A DNA stretch of 51,041 nt from an uncultured Verrucomicrobiota bacterium (GTDB taxonomy: Bacteria; Verrucomicrobiota; Verrucomicrobiia; Limisphaerales; UBA1319): assembly GCA_903845125.1 (NCBI GenBank), contig CAIMWS010000453.1:1-51041 (forward strand). The letters are read 5' to 3'. Below, piece by piece: positions 35,562 through 44,070 of the stretch (positions are counted from its first letter, which is position 1; each line of letters starts with the position of its first letter). Under the pieces are notes generated by a model, which made no database searches, was not told the origin of the DNA, and saw only the letters and a program-made list of their open reading frames with translations. The translations under genes and the position numbers were made by a program.

Positions 35562-38225
35562 TTAACGCGCCGGGGGGCGCACCACCCAATTGGCGGTCGC
35601 GAATGCGCGCCGGCCATCCGGCCATTGCGCTTCCGCCTCCACCCACGATTCACCGGGCAGGCTGGAGACGACTTGATAGCTTGCGCCCAGGCCTGGCTCC
35701 TGGCCGCGCGCTTCCCAGACCACGGTGGCCTGCTTAAGGCCGCTCCCGGCCAGGTCCGCTCGGATGGTGAAAGCCTGCCCCACCGCAGCCTCCCGCGGCA
35801 CGCCGGTGAGGCGCAGGTTCGCGGAGGGTTTCCAGGGCTGTGTCTTGAGCGTGGTCTGGGCCATCAGGTAAGCCAATGCCCCCAGGCCGCGCCCCTGGTC
35901 GGCAATCACAAACTCCGTGGTCACATTGAAGCTGTCGCCCCAGCGGTCATAAAATGGGTAAGGCGCGTCTTTGGCGCCGTCGGACGGGAAACTCAAGGCG
36001 CCCAATTCCTTCTGGTAATGATGCAGGAATTGGAAACCGGCCTGGATGTTGCCCAAGGGGATGCCCGAGGGCGGCAGGAGGCGGCGGTCGTTCTGGGCGA
36101 ATTGGTGGACAATATCCCGCTGCCGCTTCCAGCCCAGGCCGGTCAGGTGGCAGACATTGACGGGATTGCAGCCGCCCTCGTAGTTCAGGTTGGCCAGGAT
36201 CGCGTCAAACAAATCCGTCTCCACCACGCTGGCGCCATCCTGGCGCTCGAGCTGCAGCGCCACGGCAAGGTCAAACGCCTGGCCGGTGGAGAAATACCAG
36301 CCGGCGTTGCGGAACCGTTTGTTGGCGTCGGGAAAACCGCTGCCGTAGGCGCATTCGCGGGCGTAGCGCAACTGGTCCTGGCCCGCGGCGAGGATTTCCT
36401 TCCGGCAGGCGGCCAGGTGCCGGGCATCCATTTGCTCCACCTTCAGCCGGCCGGTTTGGGCCGCGAAAGCGTAGCTGCGCACGGCGCAGCCGTAGCCCTC
36501 ATACAGCCGCCACCAGGTCCAGCGGCGGGTGGCGCGGTCCGCCGGATCAAACCGCCCGGCCACCTCCCGTTCGAAGGCGCGGTCGCCGGTGGCCAGAAAG
36601 AGTTCCGTGGCCGCCCAGGCCAGTTCGTCGTCGTGCAGGAATTCGTGCCCGTAGTGGCTGATTTTTTGGTAGGCGCCGTTGCGGCCATACCGGGCAATGG
36701 CGGCCTGCAGGAAAGCCCAGCCCTTGCGGGCCTTTTGCAGATAGGTTGCCGCCGGCCCCGGGAACTGCTTCCGGAAACGCGGGGAGGAGGAAATCTGGGC
36801 CAGGGCGGCGACGGCGGCGGCCGTAGCGCTGGTATTCTTGGGCCAGACCACCTGCGGATCCCCCTGGTCGGGCGGCACGTTGTCCTCGTAGGCCCGCTCG
36901 CGGGGATAAACCAGGAAATAAAAACCGCCGTCGTCATCCTGCATTTTCGCCAGGAAATCCGCCTCCCACCGGGCTTCCTCCAGCAGGTCGCTTTGCCCGT
37001 TGCCGCTCTCCGGCAGGCCCAGGTTGTCCAGCTCCCCCACCCCGGGGAAGGCGTCCGCCGAGAAGACGAGGTAATGGATGAGGGCCGCGCTGTTGATGGT
37101 GTATTTGCTGTAATCACCGGCATCGTGGTGGCCGCCGCTCACGTCCACCTGGCCCTGCCTCACGAACGGATAGAGGGAGCTGTCCACCCCGCGCAGTTGG
37201 GGCGCGGTATGACGGGGATCCTTTTGGGCGCCGTCGGACATGCCCTGGATGAACCGCTGCGTGGCCTTGAAGTCCGGGGTGGGGACTTGCGCAGGCGCCC
37301 GGTGGCAGGGGCCATGCGCGAAGCGGGTGAAAGGCAGTTCGTTCGCGGTGCCACAGCGTTGATGATACAGGCCCAGGGCATAAGTGCGCGCAAAGGCCGC
37401 CGCCACGCCCTCGTCAATGCGGAACGGGAAGGAAACTCCCAGGCCGGGCGCCGCCAGGCGGTATTCGCCGGGCGTGCGGAGCCGGGAGAAATCGGCTTCC
37501 AGCACCTGTTGGTAGGTGGGGAAGGTGAAGCCCTGGTCGCGACGCGGCCGCAGCGGGCCCGCAAAAACCTCCCGGCCGGAGCGCGCCTCCACAATGGTGA
37601 AGGTGGCCGGATTGGCGCCGCCGGTGGCGCCGGCCAGGGGCAGTTCACCCAGGCTCCCCAGGTAATAGCCCGCCATGGCTTTTTTTGGGAAGCCGGGCAC
37701 GTAGCCAGCCTGGTTCACGTGGAGGGCGGGGCTCCACCGCATGGGGTCCATGCGGGCGGCGAAACGCATCTGCGCGGCTGGCCAAAGGCGGCCGCCGGGG
37801 TTTTCCACCACCACCTCCTGGCCCACCGCCACCGCCCGGTCCAGCTCCAGGCAAAGGTAATTGCCGATCCGCAGATCACGACGTTTCAAAGGCGCATACC
37901 ATACCCGGCGCTTGAAACCCACGCGGGCCACTCCGCAAGCCTGGCCATCGGCCCGGACCGTGAACTCGGCGGCGTTCGGCAGCCGGGGCTGGCCATTGGT
38001 GCCCACGAAATCCCACTCCTTCACGCGGGCCGGATCCGGATCTTGAGTGGTGACCCGCAGCAGCTCCAAAACCTGCGGGGAAATGATCCGCAACGCATGA
38101 CTGCCCACTGCGGGCAGCGCCAGGGGCGTGCTTTCATCAAACGCATCCGCCGCCGCTCCGGTCGCTGGCTGGTGAATGATCAGCCAGGCGGCGGCGAGCA
38201 GGAACCCTGTTTTTTCCAGTAGCAT
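35562..38225 (-). CDS. Secreted glycoside hydrolase family 9 enzyme
   Basis: Exported enzyme of 887 residues. Signal peptide LLEKTGFLLAAAWLIIHQPATGA. An N-terminal Ig-like/CelD_N domain (to about 280, with LHVNQAGYVPGFPKKA) precedes the GH9 (alpha/alpha)6 barrel. The GH9 fingerprint GGHHDAGDYSKY (Asp368 and Asp371) and C-terminal Glu771 in TTEFVIADQG are at the expected places for base and acid. A C-terminal Ig-like segment follows (about 800-887). The family covers endoglucanases, exo-beta-glucosaminidases and related enzymes; the natural substrate is unclear. It is the last gene of the six-gene unit, 66 bases after the upstream TIM-barrel gene. Confidence 0.88.
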   Translation of the reverse strand: MLLEKTGFLLAAAWLIIHQPATGAAADAFDESTPLALPAVGSHALRIISPQVLELLRVTTQDPDPARVKEWDFVGTNGQPRLPNAAEFTVRADGQACGVARVGFKRRVWYAPLKRRDLRIGNYLCLELDRAVAVGQEVVVENPGGRLWPAAQMRFAARMDPMRWSPALHVNQAGYVPGFPKKAMAGYYLGSLGELPLAGATGGANPATFTIVEARSGREVFAGPLRPRRDQGFTFPTYQQVLEADFSRLRTPGEYRLAAPGLGVSFPFRIDEGVAAAFARTYALGLYHQRCGTANELPFTRFAHGPCHRAPAQVPTPDFKATQRFIQGMSDGAQKDPRHTAPQLRGVDSSLYPFVRQGQVDVSGGHHDAGDYSKYTINSAALIHYLVFSADAFPGVGELDNLGLPESGNGQSDLLEEARWEADFLAKMQDDDGGFYFLVYPRERAYEDNVPPDQGDPQVVWPKNTSATAAAVAALAQISSSPRFRKQFPGPAATYLQKARKGWAFLQAAIARYGRNGAYQKISHYGHEFLHDDELAWAATELFLATGDRAFEREVAGRFDPADRATRRWTWWRLYEGYGCAVRSYAFAAQTGRLKVEQMDARHLAACRKEILAAGQDQLRYARECAYGSGFPDANKRFRNAGWYFSTGQAFDLAVALQLERQDGASVVETDLFDAILANLNYEGGCNPVNVCHLTGLGWKRQRDIVHQFAQNDRRLLPPSGIPLGNIQAGFQFLHHYQKELGALSFPSDGAKDAPYPFYDRWGDSFNVTTEFVIADQGRGLGALAYLMAQTTLKTQPWKPSANLRLTGVPREAAVGQAFTIRADLAGSGLKQATVVWEARGQEPGLGASYQVVSSLPGESWVEAEAQWPDGRRAFATANWVVRPPAR

Positions 38226-38291
38226 GGCCCCACCTTAGCGCGGCGGAACCGGCAGGTCCATCCCACTTTGCACTGGATTTAGCGCCCATCA

Positions 38292-40658
38292 TCACGGGAA
38301 TTGCTCCAGCAGCCAGCGGCAGTTCACCACTTTTTCCACCAGGTCGAGCGGCAGGTAAAAATAGTGGCAGGACGGCTCGAAACCAATCCGCGAATCGGCG
38401 CATACCAGGGGATAAAGCTGGCGGGCCAGGCGGATCTCGGCCTCCAGGCAACCCCGGATCTCCGCCCGCCAGCGGGCGCGTTCCGCCGGGGCCGGATGCG
38501 TGCCTGCTTCCGCCAACGCATCGCGGGCCATCACAAAGCGCGCCTGGTTGGCCACCGCCTGGAAGTGCATGGCTGCCGCCCGGGCAAACCGCACGTCATC
38601 CTCCGCCTGGCTGCGCTGGGCGGCCGGAGAGTTTTGCGCCGCCCATGCCAGTTCCGCCACCGCGAGTTCAAATCCGGCCGCCACCTTCTCAAACTGCGCG
38701 GCAAAAATCCCGGGCGGATACGGTCCCCGCCAGCCTTCCAAGTCGTCATAGGGAATGCCCCACATGGTGGCCCGGTAACCGGTTTTCACGGGATACAGGG
38801 GATTGGCCGGACCCCACTGGATGGGGGAATGGTAAACCACGCTGATGTGGAACGGATACTGGCGGAACGCCTCGCTCGCCAGGGACCACGCCCGGCGCGC
38901 GTGCGGCGCGCCGTCCTTGCCAAACCGGTCCCGGGCCAGGCCCTCCAGCACCGTTTCCACGCCGGGGACTGGGGTTTGGTTGAGCCGCTGGGCCAGCTGA
39001 AAATTGGGCGATGGATGCCCGCCCATGGTCCAGCCGACCAGCATTCCCTGCGGCTGGAAGGGCGCCAGGTTGTGGATGTGCTCGGCCACCAGGTCCAGCA
39101 CGGGCAAATAGGGGATGCTGGCGATTTCACAGGTGTTGTTGAATTGGATCTCCGCCGCCGGCCTCACCCCCGCTGCCCGGGCGGCCGCCCAATGCCGCCG
39201 CGCGCGCGGCCCGGGCCCCACCGCCGAGATGGAATATTCGCCCACCTCGCTCTGGATGCCGCCCCGCTCGATCGGCAGGCTCCATTCGCTGGCGGACATC
39301 AGCCAGGACCGTTTGGGCAGCCGGGCGATAATCGCGCGCGCGTCACCATGGCCTTTCCAGCCCCAGTCGGACAGGATCACCTCCGCTTGGGGGTTGCCGC
39401 GGTGGACTCCCTCCTCCAGCACGCTGGCGACCTCCGCGATGATGTCCGTATCGGTGCGGCTCCGGCACCGTGCGCAGGATTGCCAGGCCCCATGGGAGGC
39501 GCAGCTGGTCAGGTTTTCGGAAGCGGTGATCGCATAAATCCCCCCCAGGCCGGGCACCTGGCGAAACACCTGCGCGAGGGCATCAGCCAGCCATTGGCGC
39601 ACCGCCGGATGCGAGGTGCACAGGGCGGTGAACCCGTTTTCCCGCACCCCGCCCAACTCCAACCGCTTGGCGAAGAACGGCTCGGGCATGGCGCGCGGCT
39701 CGTTCATATACAAGAAAACCCGGACCCCGTACTTCCCGCACCGCTCCACCAGGGATTTGAGGTTGGCCAGACGTTTTTCGTGGCCCGCTCCGAACTCGGG
39801 GAACAGGGCGCCGCCGGGAGCCAGGTCGCGCAGGACTGCGTGCAGCCACACGCCATTGACGCCCACCGCGGAAAGCCGCTGGAGGAATCCCTCCGGGTAA
39901 GGATCCAGTTCCGGATTCAGCAGCGGATCCCCGTAAACGGCCAGGTAGGAATAAACCAGGCACAATGAAACTGGTTCGTTTCCAGCGGATTTGGCGGCGG
40001 CGCCTGGCGCCAGGGGAGTGCTCAGTTTCCGGACAAAGCTGAAACGCGGCTCGGCCGGCCCACGAATTCCACCGCCAAACTCCTGCTCCACCACCTGGCG
40101 GATCGCGGCTGCCCGGCGCTGCGCTTCCGCCGCGGGCGGCTGGTAACGGAGCGGTTCGCACCGGGGCTTGAGGCTGCCCAGCTTGATCCAGAGAAAATCG
40201 TCTTCCCGCAGCGTAAAGGCCAGCTTTTCCGGCGGCATTTCCAGCAGCGCCAGCAATTGGTCATAGGGCAAAAGATGCCAATTGCGGCGAATCAAGGTGA
40301 TATAGCCGCGCGCCTTCATCTCCACCGGGATGACTCCGGCGGGCGGCAAGCCCATCGCGGACGCCAGATCCTGGACGCGCTCGCTCGAGGTGCCCAGGAT
40401 CGCCGCCAGTTTGCCCGGATCGACGAGGCCCCAATTCCGCCAGACAAACTCATGCACACGGTCCGGGAAATGCCGGCTCACAATGGGGGGAGGCGCCGTG
40501 CCTTCGGGCAGAATGGTTTCCGCCGGGGTGGCCGGGCCGGGACCGAACACCAGGAGGCAGCACCACCAGGCGGCGCGGGCCAGGGAGCCCATCGCGGTTC
40601 GCCCCACGCTGGGTGCCGCGCGATCCAGCCGGAATGACCAATCCAAGGGCGTGGGCAT
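38292..40658 (-). CDS. Exported TIM-barrel enzyme-like protein with tandem HTH-like N-terminal repeats
   Basis: No named family recognised. The 788-residue protein may start at 40658 (ten bases after the uxaA stop) or at the in-frame ATG at 40592, which begins the signal peptide MGSLARAAWWCCLLVFGPG directly. Residues about 68-103 and 119-153 are two similar helical units (HEFVWRNWGLVDPGKLAAIL and LIRRNWHLLPYDQLLALLE) of HTH-like shape, strange in an exported protein. From about 230 on it has the character of a glycoside hydrolase TIM barrel (GVNGVWLHAVLRDL, YGVRVFLYMNEPRAMP, GIYAITASENLTSCASH with a four-cysteine cluster, and WTMGGHPSPN). The sequence motifs recall GH20-like barrels, but this is only a resemblance. 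Co-transcription with GH9 and the sugar-acid genes suggests saccharide release. Confidence 0.65.
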   Translation of the reverse strand: MPTPLDWSFRLDRAAPSVGRTAMGSLARAAWWCCLLVFGPGPATPAETILPEGTAPPPIVSRHFPDRVHEFVWRNWGLVDPGKLAAILGTSSERVQDLASAMGLPPAGVIPVEMKARGYITLIRRNWHLLPYDQLLALLEMPPEKLAFTLREDDFLWIKLGSLKPRCEPLRYQPPAAEAQRRAAAIRQVVEQEFGGGIRGPAEPRFSFVRKLSTPLAPGAAAKSAGNEPVSLCLVYSYLAVYGDPLLNPELDPYPEGFLQRLSAVGVNGVWLHAVLRDLAPGGALFPEFGAGHEKRLANLKSLVERCGKYGVRVFLYMNEPRAMPEPFFAKRLELGGVRENGFTALCTSHPAVRQWLADALAQVFRQVPGLGGIYAITASENLTSCASHGAWQSCARCRSRTDTDIIAEVASVLEEGVHRGNPQAEVILSDWGWKGHGDARAIIARLPKRSWLMSASEWSLPIERGGIQSEVGEYSISAVGPGPRARRHWAAARAAGVRPAAEIQFNNTCEIASIPYLPVLDLVAEHIHNLAPFQPQGMLVGWTMGGHPSPNFQLAQRLNQTPVPGVETVLEGLARDRFGKDGAPHARRAWSLASEAFRQYPFHISVVYHSPIQWGPANPLYPVKTGYRATMWGIPYDDLEGWRGPYPPGIFAAQFEKVAAGFELAVAELAWAAQNSPAAQRSQAEDDVRFARAAAMHFQAVANQARFVMARDALAEAGTHPAPAERARWRAEIRGCLEAEIRLARQLYPLVCADSRIGFEPSCHYFYLPLDLVEKVVNCRWLLEQFP

Positions 40659-40668
40659 GGCTGGCTTT

Positions 40669-41880
40669 CTATTTGGAAAGAGGCAGGCAGGACGGGCCGA
40701 GCGGCTCGAAACTTTTATAGGTGAGGATGAATTCCTGGTGGCCGAGCGCCTCGGAGGCGGTGCGCCGGCCTTGGGCCACCGCCAGGGTGGACGCGAAGGT
40801 TTCCTGCCCCACCTGGTCCAGCGTGGCGGCGCCCTCCAATATCCGGCCGGCGTCGATATCCATATCCTCGGTCATGCGGCGATAGGTTTCCGGGTTGGCA
40901 CACACTTTGAGCACCGGGGCAATCGCGGAACCGACCACCGAACCCCGGCCGGTGGAAAACAGGATGAGGTGGGAACCGCAGGCAATGAGTTCGGCGATTT
41001 CCGCGTTGTCATTGATGTTGGGGAAGCCGAAACGGACCTCGCCGTCCGGCACCACATCCAGCAGATACAAGCCGCCCCGCGGCGGGGTGTCGCCCGGTTT
41101 GAGGAGGCCGGAGATCGGCGAGGCTCCGCTTTTGCTGTAGGCCCCCATCGATTTCTCCTCCTGGGTGGTCAGGCCGCCGTCCGCGTTGCCGACGGCGAAG
41201 CTGCCATGGCCGAGCACGGAATAATACTGGGCGGCCTTCGCCACGGCCCCGATCAATTCCCGACCCAATTCCCGGGTCACGGCCCGCTCCGCCATGATGT
41301 GCTCGCAGCCGATCAATTCACCGGTCTCCTCGAAAATGGCCGCCGCCCCGGCGGCCACCAACTGGTCGAAGGCCCGGCCGATGGCGGGATTGGCGGTGAT
41401 GCCACTGGTGGCGTCGGAACCGCCACAAACCGTTCCCACGATGAGTTCGTGGAGGCCCATGGGGCCGCGCGGGGCATCCGGAAGGCGTTGGACCCTCTGC
41501 TGAACCCAGGCCCGGCCTTCGGCTACACTCTGGCGGGTGCCGCCGGCGGTCTGAATGCAGATCGTATGCACGGGCCGGCCGGAGCCGCGCACTGCCTGGG
41601 CCAGGCCGGCGCGGTCAAAACTCTCACAGCCGAGAGCCACGAGCAGGACCGAGTTCACATTGGGATGGGTGCATAAAGCCCGCATCATCCGGTCGGCATA
41701 GGGATTGGGATAGCAGCCCCCGAAGCCGATCAAGTGTACCTCCTGCTCCCGGAAGGGCCAGGCGATTTCTCGCGCGACGTGATGCGCGCACTCGACCAGG
41801 TAGGCCACCACCACCACGTTGCGGATGCCCTTCCGACCGTCCGGGCGCAAGTAAGCGGTAATTTCAGTGGGATTGGACAT
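40669..41880 (-). CDS. UxaA-family sugar-acid dehydratase, large subunit
   Basis: Protein of 403 residues corresponding to the C-terminal catalytic part of altronate/galactarate dehydratases (UxaA/GarD_C), which remove water from aldonic or aldaric acids with iron. Visible family segments: TAYLRPDGRKGIRNVVVV, GFGGCYPNP (Cys55), LVALGCESFD, VGTVCGGSDATSGITANP, EKSMGAYSKSGASPI and ILFSTGRGSVVG. Cysteines in these blocks are likely metal ligands. The usual N-terminal SAF domain is missing and is encoded by the adjacent gene, whose 3' end overlaps this start by 17 bases. Substrate is probably altronate or galactarate-like, but related families also dehydrate other acids. Confidence 0.85.
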   Translation of the reverse strand: MSNPTEITAYLRPDGRKGIRNVVVVAYLVECAHHVAREIAWPFREQEVHLIGFGGCYPNPYADRMMRALCTHPNVNSVLLVALGCESFDRAGLAQAVRGSGRPVHTICIQTAGGTRQSVAEGRAWVQQRVQRLPDAPRGPMGLHELIVGTVCGGSDATSGITANPAIGRAFDQLVAAGAAAIFEETGELIGCEHIMAERAVTRELGRELIGAVAKAAQYYSVLGHGSFAVGNADGGLTTQEEKSMGAYSKSGASPISGLLKPGDTPPRGGLYLLDVVPDGEVRFGFPNINDNAEIAELIACGSHLILFSTGRGSVVGSAIAPVLKVCANPETYRRMTEDMDIDAGRILEGAATLDQVGQETFASTLAVAQGRRTASEALGHQEFILTYKSFEPLGPSCLPLSK

Positions 41881-42193
41881 AAGAGCGGCCGGGTTCGAGC
41901 GTCCAGGTGGGGAGATAATCGCTTTTCATGTTATGCAGGTGGACCAGTTCGCCGGTAGCGATGGCACAGGTGGCGGATCCAATGGGCGCCCCATACTTGA
42001 TGATCTTTTCGCCGGGCGCAATGGGCCGGGCGGCGATTTTGAAACCGAGGGGAATCGGTTCCCGGACGACTACGGCCTCCAGCGCCTTAATCACCAGGCG
42101 TTCTCCAGCCGGCAGGGTGGCAATGGCGATATACACATTATCCGCGGGCGCCAGGTGCAGGAGGCGCGGATCCAGGATTTCAGAACTTTCCAT
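41864..42193 (-). CDS. SAF-domain protein, small subunit of the split UxaA dehydratase
   Basis: Protein of 109 residues with a SAF fold as found at the N-terminus of altronate dehydratase: VYIAIATLPAGERL, VREPIPLGFKIAARPIAPGEKIIKYGAPIGSAT and GELVHLHNMKSDY, where His-Leu-His-Asn ends the domain as in UxaA. It is overlapped by the rraA end (14 bases) and overlaps the large subunit start (17 bases), so the two halves are tightly co-translated. Two-gene arrangements are known for related lyases (for example SuyA/SuyB) and in some altronate dehydratases. Confidence 0.85.
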   Translation of the reverse strand: MESSEILDPRLLHLAPADNVYIAIATLPAGERLVIKALEAVVVREPIPLGFKIAARPIAPGEKIIKYGAPIGSATCAIATGELVHLHNMKSDYLPTWTLEPGRSYVQSH

Positions 42194-42836
42194 ATTTCAA
42201 ATAAGCTTCCTGGGGATCAATCCCTTGCAGGATGGCGGTGCGCACTTTGTTTTCCGTGCGCAAGACCTCCTCGACTTTTTCCACCACCTCCCCTGCCCTT
42301 TCCTGGGGGATGATGACGACGCCATCGCGATCGGCCAGGACGTAATCGCCGGTGCGGATCTGAACTCCGCCAATCACAATCGGCGTGCCGAGGCTGTCCG
42401 GAATCCAGCGGCCCACTACGTCCCGTGGAGTGAAGTAACGGCACCAAACCCGCAGGCCGATCCGGAGTATGAACCCACTATCCCGGCAGCCACCATCGAC
42501 AATATAACCCCGCACCCCGCGGTAAAGGAATGTTTCGGCCGAGAGCTCCCCCATGTGCGCCAGCGTTGAATCATTGGGCTTGCTTTCCCAAGCGCCCCGG
42601 GGCGCTTGGGAAAGCAAGCCCGTCCATTCCAGCAAGGTCTGGTGGGCGTCGAGTTGGGGGTCGGTATGACCGCTCACGGTGAAGATGCGCCCCGCCAGGG
42701 AACGGGCAGCGTCCAGGGGCCGGAGCGTATCCGGCAACACCTGGTTGGGCAATCCCATGGACCGCAGGACGTCGTAGACCGCGCCGGAGTAACATTGCTC
42801 CAAACGGCCGGCAAGTTGGGGGTCATCAAAGTTCAT
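42180..42836 (-). CDS. RraA-like aldolase/decarboxylase
   Basis: RraA-fold enzyme of 218 residues, the family of 4-hydroxy-4-methyl-2-oxoglutarate aldolase and oxaloacetate decarboxylase, metal-dependent and cytosolic. The ATG at 42836 follows AAGGAG at a spacing of five bases. Family motifs: GRIFTVSGHTDP, DGGCRDSGFI (about 115-124, with the conserved Arg-Asp pair) and GDYVLADRDGVVIIP. Unusual: the segment LLSQAPRGAWESKPND is altered from the typical LL...APPGSVVVCQPND, and this is exactly where a 46-bp perfect palindrome lies in the DNA. One residue is lost relative to typical members. It probably splits the 2-keto acid made by the dehydratase into two smaller compounds. Confidence 0.85.
   Translation of the reverse strand: MNFDDPQLAGRLEQCYSGAVYDVLRSMGLPNQVLPDTLRPLDAARSLAGRIFTVSGHTDPQLDAHQTLLEWTGLLSQAPRGAWESKPNDSTLAHMGELSAETFLYRGVRGYIVDGGCRDSGFILRIGLRVWCRYFTPRDVVGRWIPDSLGTPIVIGGVQIRTGDYVLADRDGVVIIPQERAGEVVEKVEEVLRTENKVRTAILQGIDPQEAYLKYGKF
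42576..42621. repeat. Perfect 46-bp palindrome inside rraA
   Basis: Bases 42576-42598 (starting GGGCTTGC and ending GCGCCCC) are followed without spacer by their exact reverse complement at 42599-42621. It is in the coding region and codes for the altered LSQAPRGAWESK stretch. There is no loop, so it can form a cruciform or an RNA hairpin of 21 or more pairs. Confidence 0.97.
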
Positions 42837-42845
42837 CAAGGCTCC

Positions 42846-43913
42846 TTATTCTGGGATGGGTGTCCCGCCACTGCGGTTTGAAAGGTAACAAGCTTCCACC
42901 AGGGCCATGGTCCGATAAGCGTCCTCGACGCTGGCTGGCAACCCCGGGTCCTGGCCGGTGGCCACGCGCTGCAAGTTGGCCATCGGGCCAATGAAGGCAT
43001 CGGGAAACCAGCGCCCCTGCAACGTTATGGGGATCCAGTCCGTCCCCTCGGTGGTTATTTCCAGCGCATCGGAAGGGCCGCTATCCGGATGCACGCCCAG
43101 GGTGCCGACCGCCGCGCCCCGCGTGCCCTCGATCTTGAACATCGCCGCCTGGAATTTCGGGCCGAACGTATGATTGTGGTTGATGGAAAGGCCGCAGCGG
43201 ATCTCGTCGCCATAATTTAAGATCACGATGCTGCGCGTGCTGTTCAGCTCGAAGTAACGGGGATCGCGAAGGGTCACCGCGTGCACCGCGCGCGGATCGC
43301 CGATCAGCCAGCGGATGGCATCCAAATAATGGACGGAATGTATCTGCAATTCCACCCGTTCCAATTCCTTGAGGAATGGATAATGCTCCCATTCCGTCCG
43401 CAAATTAAGCCGCACTTCCACATCGGTCACGGTGCCCAAAAGACCGCATTGGAGCGCGTCGCGCAGCGCCAGCATCAGGGCGCTGAAGCGCAGCTGGAAA
43501 TTGATCGCCGCCACCAACCGGCGCTCCCGGCACACCTGCCGGATAAGCCGGGCTTCCTCCAGGTTGCGGCCCATTGGCTTCTGGATCAGCACCGCGGAAT
43601 GAGGCGGCAGCTGCTGCAGGATCCCGAGGATGTGTTCGGGCGGGACCGCCACATCGAAAATCACCCCCGGGGCGCCCACGGCTTCGGCCAAGGACCCGAA
43701 AACGCGGGGAATCCCAAATTCTTGAGCCACCTCCCGGCTTCGTTCATTGTGGATATCGAACACGGCCGCCACCGGAAACCCCGCTTTTTGGTAGGCGGGC
43801 AAATGGGCGGCGCGCACGATGCCGCCCGTGCCAAGGATGACAATGGGTTGGGGCTGGTCCGGCAACGGCCAGCTTTGCTGGAGCTCGGGAATGAGTCGGC
43901 TGACTGGTCCCAT
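42846..43913 (-). CDS. Gfo/Idh/MocA-family oxidoreductase
   Basis: NAD(P)-dependent dehydrogenase of 355 residues, first gene of the operon. Rossmann N-terminal part with VILGTGGIVRAAHLPAYQ and a D following (FDIH); the conserved E-K-P motif is QKP here (VLIQKPMG), with the catalytic lysine kept. The C-terminal half is a beta-sheet substrate domain ending in AYRTMALVEACYLSNRSG. Typical substrates are sugars, inositols or sugar acids. AGGAT lies four bases before the ATG. It is followed nine bases on by rraA. No transporter or regulator sits next to it; the divergent neighbour is a nitroreductase gene. Confidence 0.88.
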   Translation of the reverse strand: MGPVSRLIPELQQSWPLPDQPQPIVILGTGGIVRAAHLPAYQKAGFPVAAVFDIHNERSREVAQEFGIPRVFGSLAEAVGAPGVIFDVAVPPEHILGILQQLPPHSAVLIQKPMGRNLEEARLIRQVCRERRLVAAINFQLRFSALMLALRDALQCGLLGTVTDVEVRLNLRTEWEHYPFLKELERVELQIHSVHYLDAIRWLIGDPRAVHAVTLRDPRYFELNSTRSIVILNYGDEIRCGLSINHNHTFGPKFQAAMFKIEGTRGAAVGTLGVHPDSGPSDALEITTEGTDWIPITLQGRWFPDAFIGPMANLQRVATGQDPGLPASVEDAYRTMALVEACYLSNRSGGTPIPE

Positions 43914-44048
43914 GCGATCCTATTTGCTACGAATTCACGGGGCAAGAATAGCACGGCTTGGATCCGGCGCAAAAAGTAATTCCATCCCAGCCACCGCTTG
44001 CGAAACCCCGCATTGCCTTTACATTGCTCCGTCGGGTTTTAAGTATTA

Positions 44049-44060
44049 GTTAACGTTAAC
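44049..44060. promoter_or_regulatory. 12-bp palindrome GTTAACGTTAAC in divergent region
   Basis: A perfect palindrome ten bases before the nitroreductase start and 136 bases before the Gfo/Idh start, in the only divergent spacer of the operon. Position suggests an operator of a dimeric regulator, but no binding protein is identified. Confidence 0.3.
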
Positions 44061-44070
44061 ACCCTTTATT

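Noticed and set aside
35625..38222. Plus-strand open frame of 865 codons opposite the GH9 gene
   Set aside because: It is a mirror of a GC-rich codon pattern on the other strand; no domain is recognisable, while the minus strand shows signal peptide and GH9 motifs.
38301..39968. Plus-strand open frame of 555 codons opposite the TIM-barrel gene
   Set aside because: Antisense shadow without family features.
40330..41676. Plus-strand open frame of 448 codons opposite uxaA
   Set aside because: Antisense shadow; the uxaA strand carries complete UxaA motifs.
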